A program made the position numbers and the translations under genes. 32,975 nucleotides of DNA from Pseudomonadota bacterium (GTDB lineage Bacteria > Desulfobacterota > WTBG01 > JAPLJA01). The stretch spans positions 1 through 32,975 of the forward strand of contig JAPLJA010000163.1 in the NCBI GenBank assembly GCA_026388815.1, given 5' to 3'. Each line of letters opens with the position of its first letter. Position 1 is the first letter of the stretch. Under the pieces are notes generated by a model. The model was not told the origin of the DNA, did not search any database, and was given only the letters and a program-made list of their open reading frames with translations. This document shows, one piece after another, positions 31,733 through 32,975 of this stretch.

Positions 31733-31761
31733 TTTATAGCCTTTATGACATGCTAAGTCAA
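31733..31761 (-). promoter_or_regulatory. Promoter of the argS operon
   Basis: Minus-strand TTGACT (31756-31761), an exact 17-base spacer and TATAAA (31733-31738): each box differs from consensus at one base. Transcription should start near 31726, about 22 bases before the GTG of the 52-aa gene. Confidence 0.7.
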
Positions 31762-31846
31762 GGATACTAAAAGCACAATTTGGCATTGAATCACCTGAAT
31801 TTTCGTGTTAAATGTTTTATGAGAATTACTCTTTGGTATTGCATGG

Positions 31847-32476
31847 ATGGTTGACATAAACCAGTTGATCAAACAGGGTGAAGGCTTCATGCTTGAATAC
31901 AAGAGAGAGATATCCTCGCCTCACAGGATTGCCAAACTGATGGTAGCTTTTTCCAACAGCAGGGGAGGAAAAATCCTAATCGGCATTACTGACCAAGGAG
32001 ATGTATCGGGCGTCAGGGATCTTCGGCTTCAGAAAAGGCATCTCTTTTCTGCCGCCCGGGATTTCTGCGATCCTCCCATTTCCCCAAAAATTGAGACTCT
32101 CGCACACGAGGGCAAAAGGATCCTCCTCGTCACCATCCAGGAGAGCAGGTGTAAACCTCACCGGTGGGTGATGAATAACGAGAAAGTGGAAACCTATATC
32201 CGGGTAAAGGATAAAAATCTTGTTGCGAGCAAGTTAGCTATTCTGGATCTCCAGAAGCAACGAAAGCTCAACAAAAAACCACCCGGTCGTTCAGACAATA
32301 AAGAGACCTTGGTCATATCTTATCTGCAAGAACACGAAAGGATTACGGTAAGAGAACTCTGCGATTTGTTGAACATCTCCAAGCGCAGAGTGCTCAGGAT
32401 CCTGTTTTCACTCAGGAATAAAGGAGAAATCCTGCTGCATACAATAGGCAGGCATGAGTTCTATACACGGGCATAA
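31847..32476 (+). CDS. AlbA_2 (Schlafen-like) domain protein with C-terminal winged helix
   Basis: Residues 10-110 match the AlbA_2/divergent AAA_4 pattern: GEGFMLEYKREISS, VAFSNSRGGKILIGITDQGDVSGV and a following helix-strand pair. Residues 145-209 look like a winged helix (ITVRELCDLLNISKRRVLRILFSL, then a wing). Such proteins are mostly predicted DNA-binding regulators; the founding Schlafen-type domain can be a nuclease. The basic tail KQRKLNKKPPGRSD links the domains. The ATG at 31847 has a poor ribosome site. The gene stands alone, divergent from argS. Confidence 0.82.
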   Translation: MVDINQLIKQGEGFMLEYKREISSPHRIAKLMVAFSNSRGGKILIGITDQGDVSGVRDLRLQKRHLFSAARDFCDPPISPKIETLAHEGKRILLVTIQESRCKPHRWVMNNEKVETYIRVKDKNLVASKLAILDLQKQRKLNKKPPGRSDNKETLVISYLQEHERITVRELCDLLNISKRRVLRILFSLRNKGEILLHTIGRHEFYTRA

Positions 32477-32480
32477 AATG

Positions 32481-32578
32481 AGTGATCAGTCGTTAGTGAA
32501 TAGTGAACAGCGAGAATTCAGGAGTCAGGAGACAGAAGCCAGAAGATTCTTCCTTCTGAATTCTGTATTCTGGATTCT
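32481..32578. repeat. Heptanucleotide tandem tract, 14 units
   Basis: From 32481 the sequence falls into consecutive 7-base units in one phase. The first group begins AGT (AGTGATC, AGTGAAT), the next contains CAG (AGTCAGG, AGACAGA, AGCCAGA) and the last ends TTCT (GAATTCT, GTATTCT, GGATTCT). The last group is roughly the reverse complement of the middle group, so the tract could fold back on itself. It fills the gap between two genes. Confidence 0.75.
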
Positions 32579-32586
32579 GGGTTAAA

Positions 32587-32975
32587 ATGAAAACCGGCAT
32601 TGCCAATTTACCCCTCCACTACGGCAAGGCACCATCCTGGCTCTTCCAGAGGATGAAGAGGCTCGCCAGGGAAATCACGCTCGTGATCATCGATGAATTC
32701 GGTCCCGAGGAAATGCTCAGGAAATTATCTGATCCTTTCTGGTTTCAGGCCTTTGGGTGTATCCTCGGCTTTGACTGGCACAGCAGTGGGTTGACTACGA
32801 CTGTATGTGGCGCGCTTAAAGAAGGCACAAGACGAATAGAGAAAGATATTGGCCTGTTCGTGGCAGGGGGGAAAGGAAAGTTCTCCCGCCAGACTCCCCA
32901 TCAGATTGAGGAATACGGTAACGCACTCTCCCTCGATCCACAACCGCTCGTCTATGCCAGCCGGATGTCTGCTAA
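32587..32975 (+). CDS. DUF763 protein (C-terminal part beyond window)
   Basis: An ATG-started frame runs off the right edge after 129 codons. MKTGIANLPLHYGKAPSWLFQRM, SDPFWFQAFGCILGFDWHSSG and LFVAGGKGKFSRQTP match DUF763 as I recall it, a family of about 350-400 residues in archaea and bacteria with no agreed function. Its GGKGKxSRxTP block suggests a nucleic-acid or nucleotide-related site but this is speculation. It begins right after the heptamer tract. Confidence 0.82.
   Translation, partial: MKTGIANLPLHYGKAPSWLFQRMKRLAREITLVIIDEFGPEEMLRKLSDPFWFQAFGCILGFDWHSSGLTTTVCGALKEGTRRIEKDIGLFVAGGKGKFSRQTPHQIEEYGNALSLDPQPLVYASRMSA

Noticed and set aside
32481-32578. CRISPR array
   Set aside because: Units are 7 bases without spacers and drift in sequence; there are no cas genes.
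1-32975. tRNA, rRNA, prophage or insertion sequence genes
   Set aside because: I saw no cloverleaf, rRNA signature, integrase or transposase on either strand.

Overview
The window looks like a chromosomal segment of an anaerobic Gram-negative bacterium. Outer-membrane export, lipoprotein and signal-peptide genes show a diderm envelope. A heterodisulfide-reductase-like Fe-S/cytochrome b pair and two U32 proteins of the oxygen-independent UbiU/UbiV type suggest anaerobic life. The order argS, SPOR-domain gene, cutA recalls Desulfobacterota, but this placement is inference and no rRNA or tRNA gene is present to test it.

Layout. (1) 1-2341, minus strand: an overlapping operon of a BPL_N amidotransferase-like protein, a cytochrome b membrane subunit and an Fe-S subunit cut by the left edge. 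(2) 2447-4864, minus: a MazE/MazF-type toxin-antitoxin pair followed by a UbiV-like and a UbiU-like U32 protein. (3) 4865-7880, minus: an accessory stretch with degenerate repeats, two unassigned genes, a secreted cohesin-like protein behind a structured leader, and a complete MNT/HEPN (MntA/HepT) pair. (4) 7967-9334, minus: a succinate-semialdehyde-type dehydrogenase. (5) 9467-20017: an exopolysaccharide locus. On the plus strand are a PilZ-GT2 synthase, a membrane-anchored protein with a degenerate NodB domain, and a 1582-residue TPR / degenerate NodB / beta-barrel protein. Converging on the minus strand are an intact NodB deacetylase and a GH18-like lipoprotein. A GT-C mannosyltransferase-type membrane protein follows. 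(6) 21929-28469, minus: lipA, lipB, lpdA and a 2-oxoacid dehydrogenase E2 gene, then a hairpin terminator, then two MaoC-type hotdog genes and an acyl-CoA dehydrogenase gene under a FadR-like operator. (7) 28616-31704, minus: a housekeeping operon of a 52-aa cysteine protein, argS, a SPOR protein, cutA and an EF-Tu-domain-2-like protein. (8) 31847-32975, plus: an AlbA_2 protein, a heptamer repeat tract, and a DUF763 gene cut by the right edge.

The most interesting part is the exopolysaccharide locus. It reads as a c-di-GMP-controlled, Pga-like system in which PgaB is split into separate deacetylase and hydrolase genes. Two further NodB-like domains have lost their metal ligands but share a common sequence pattern, one of them built into the TPR/outer-membrane exporter. 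Secondary points of interest are the terminator hairpin inside the leader of the cohesin-like gene, a near-consensus FadR palindrome over the acyl-CoA dehydrogenase promoter, and a 14-unit heptanucleotide tract at 32481-32578.
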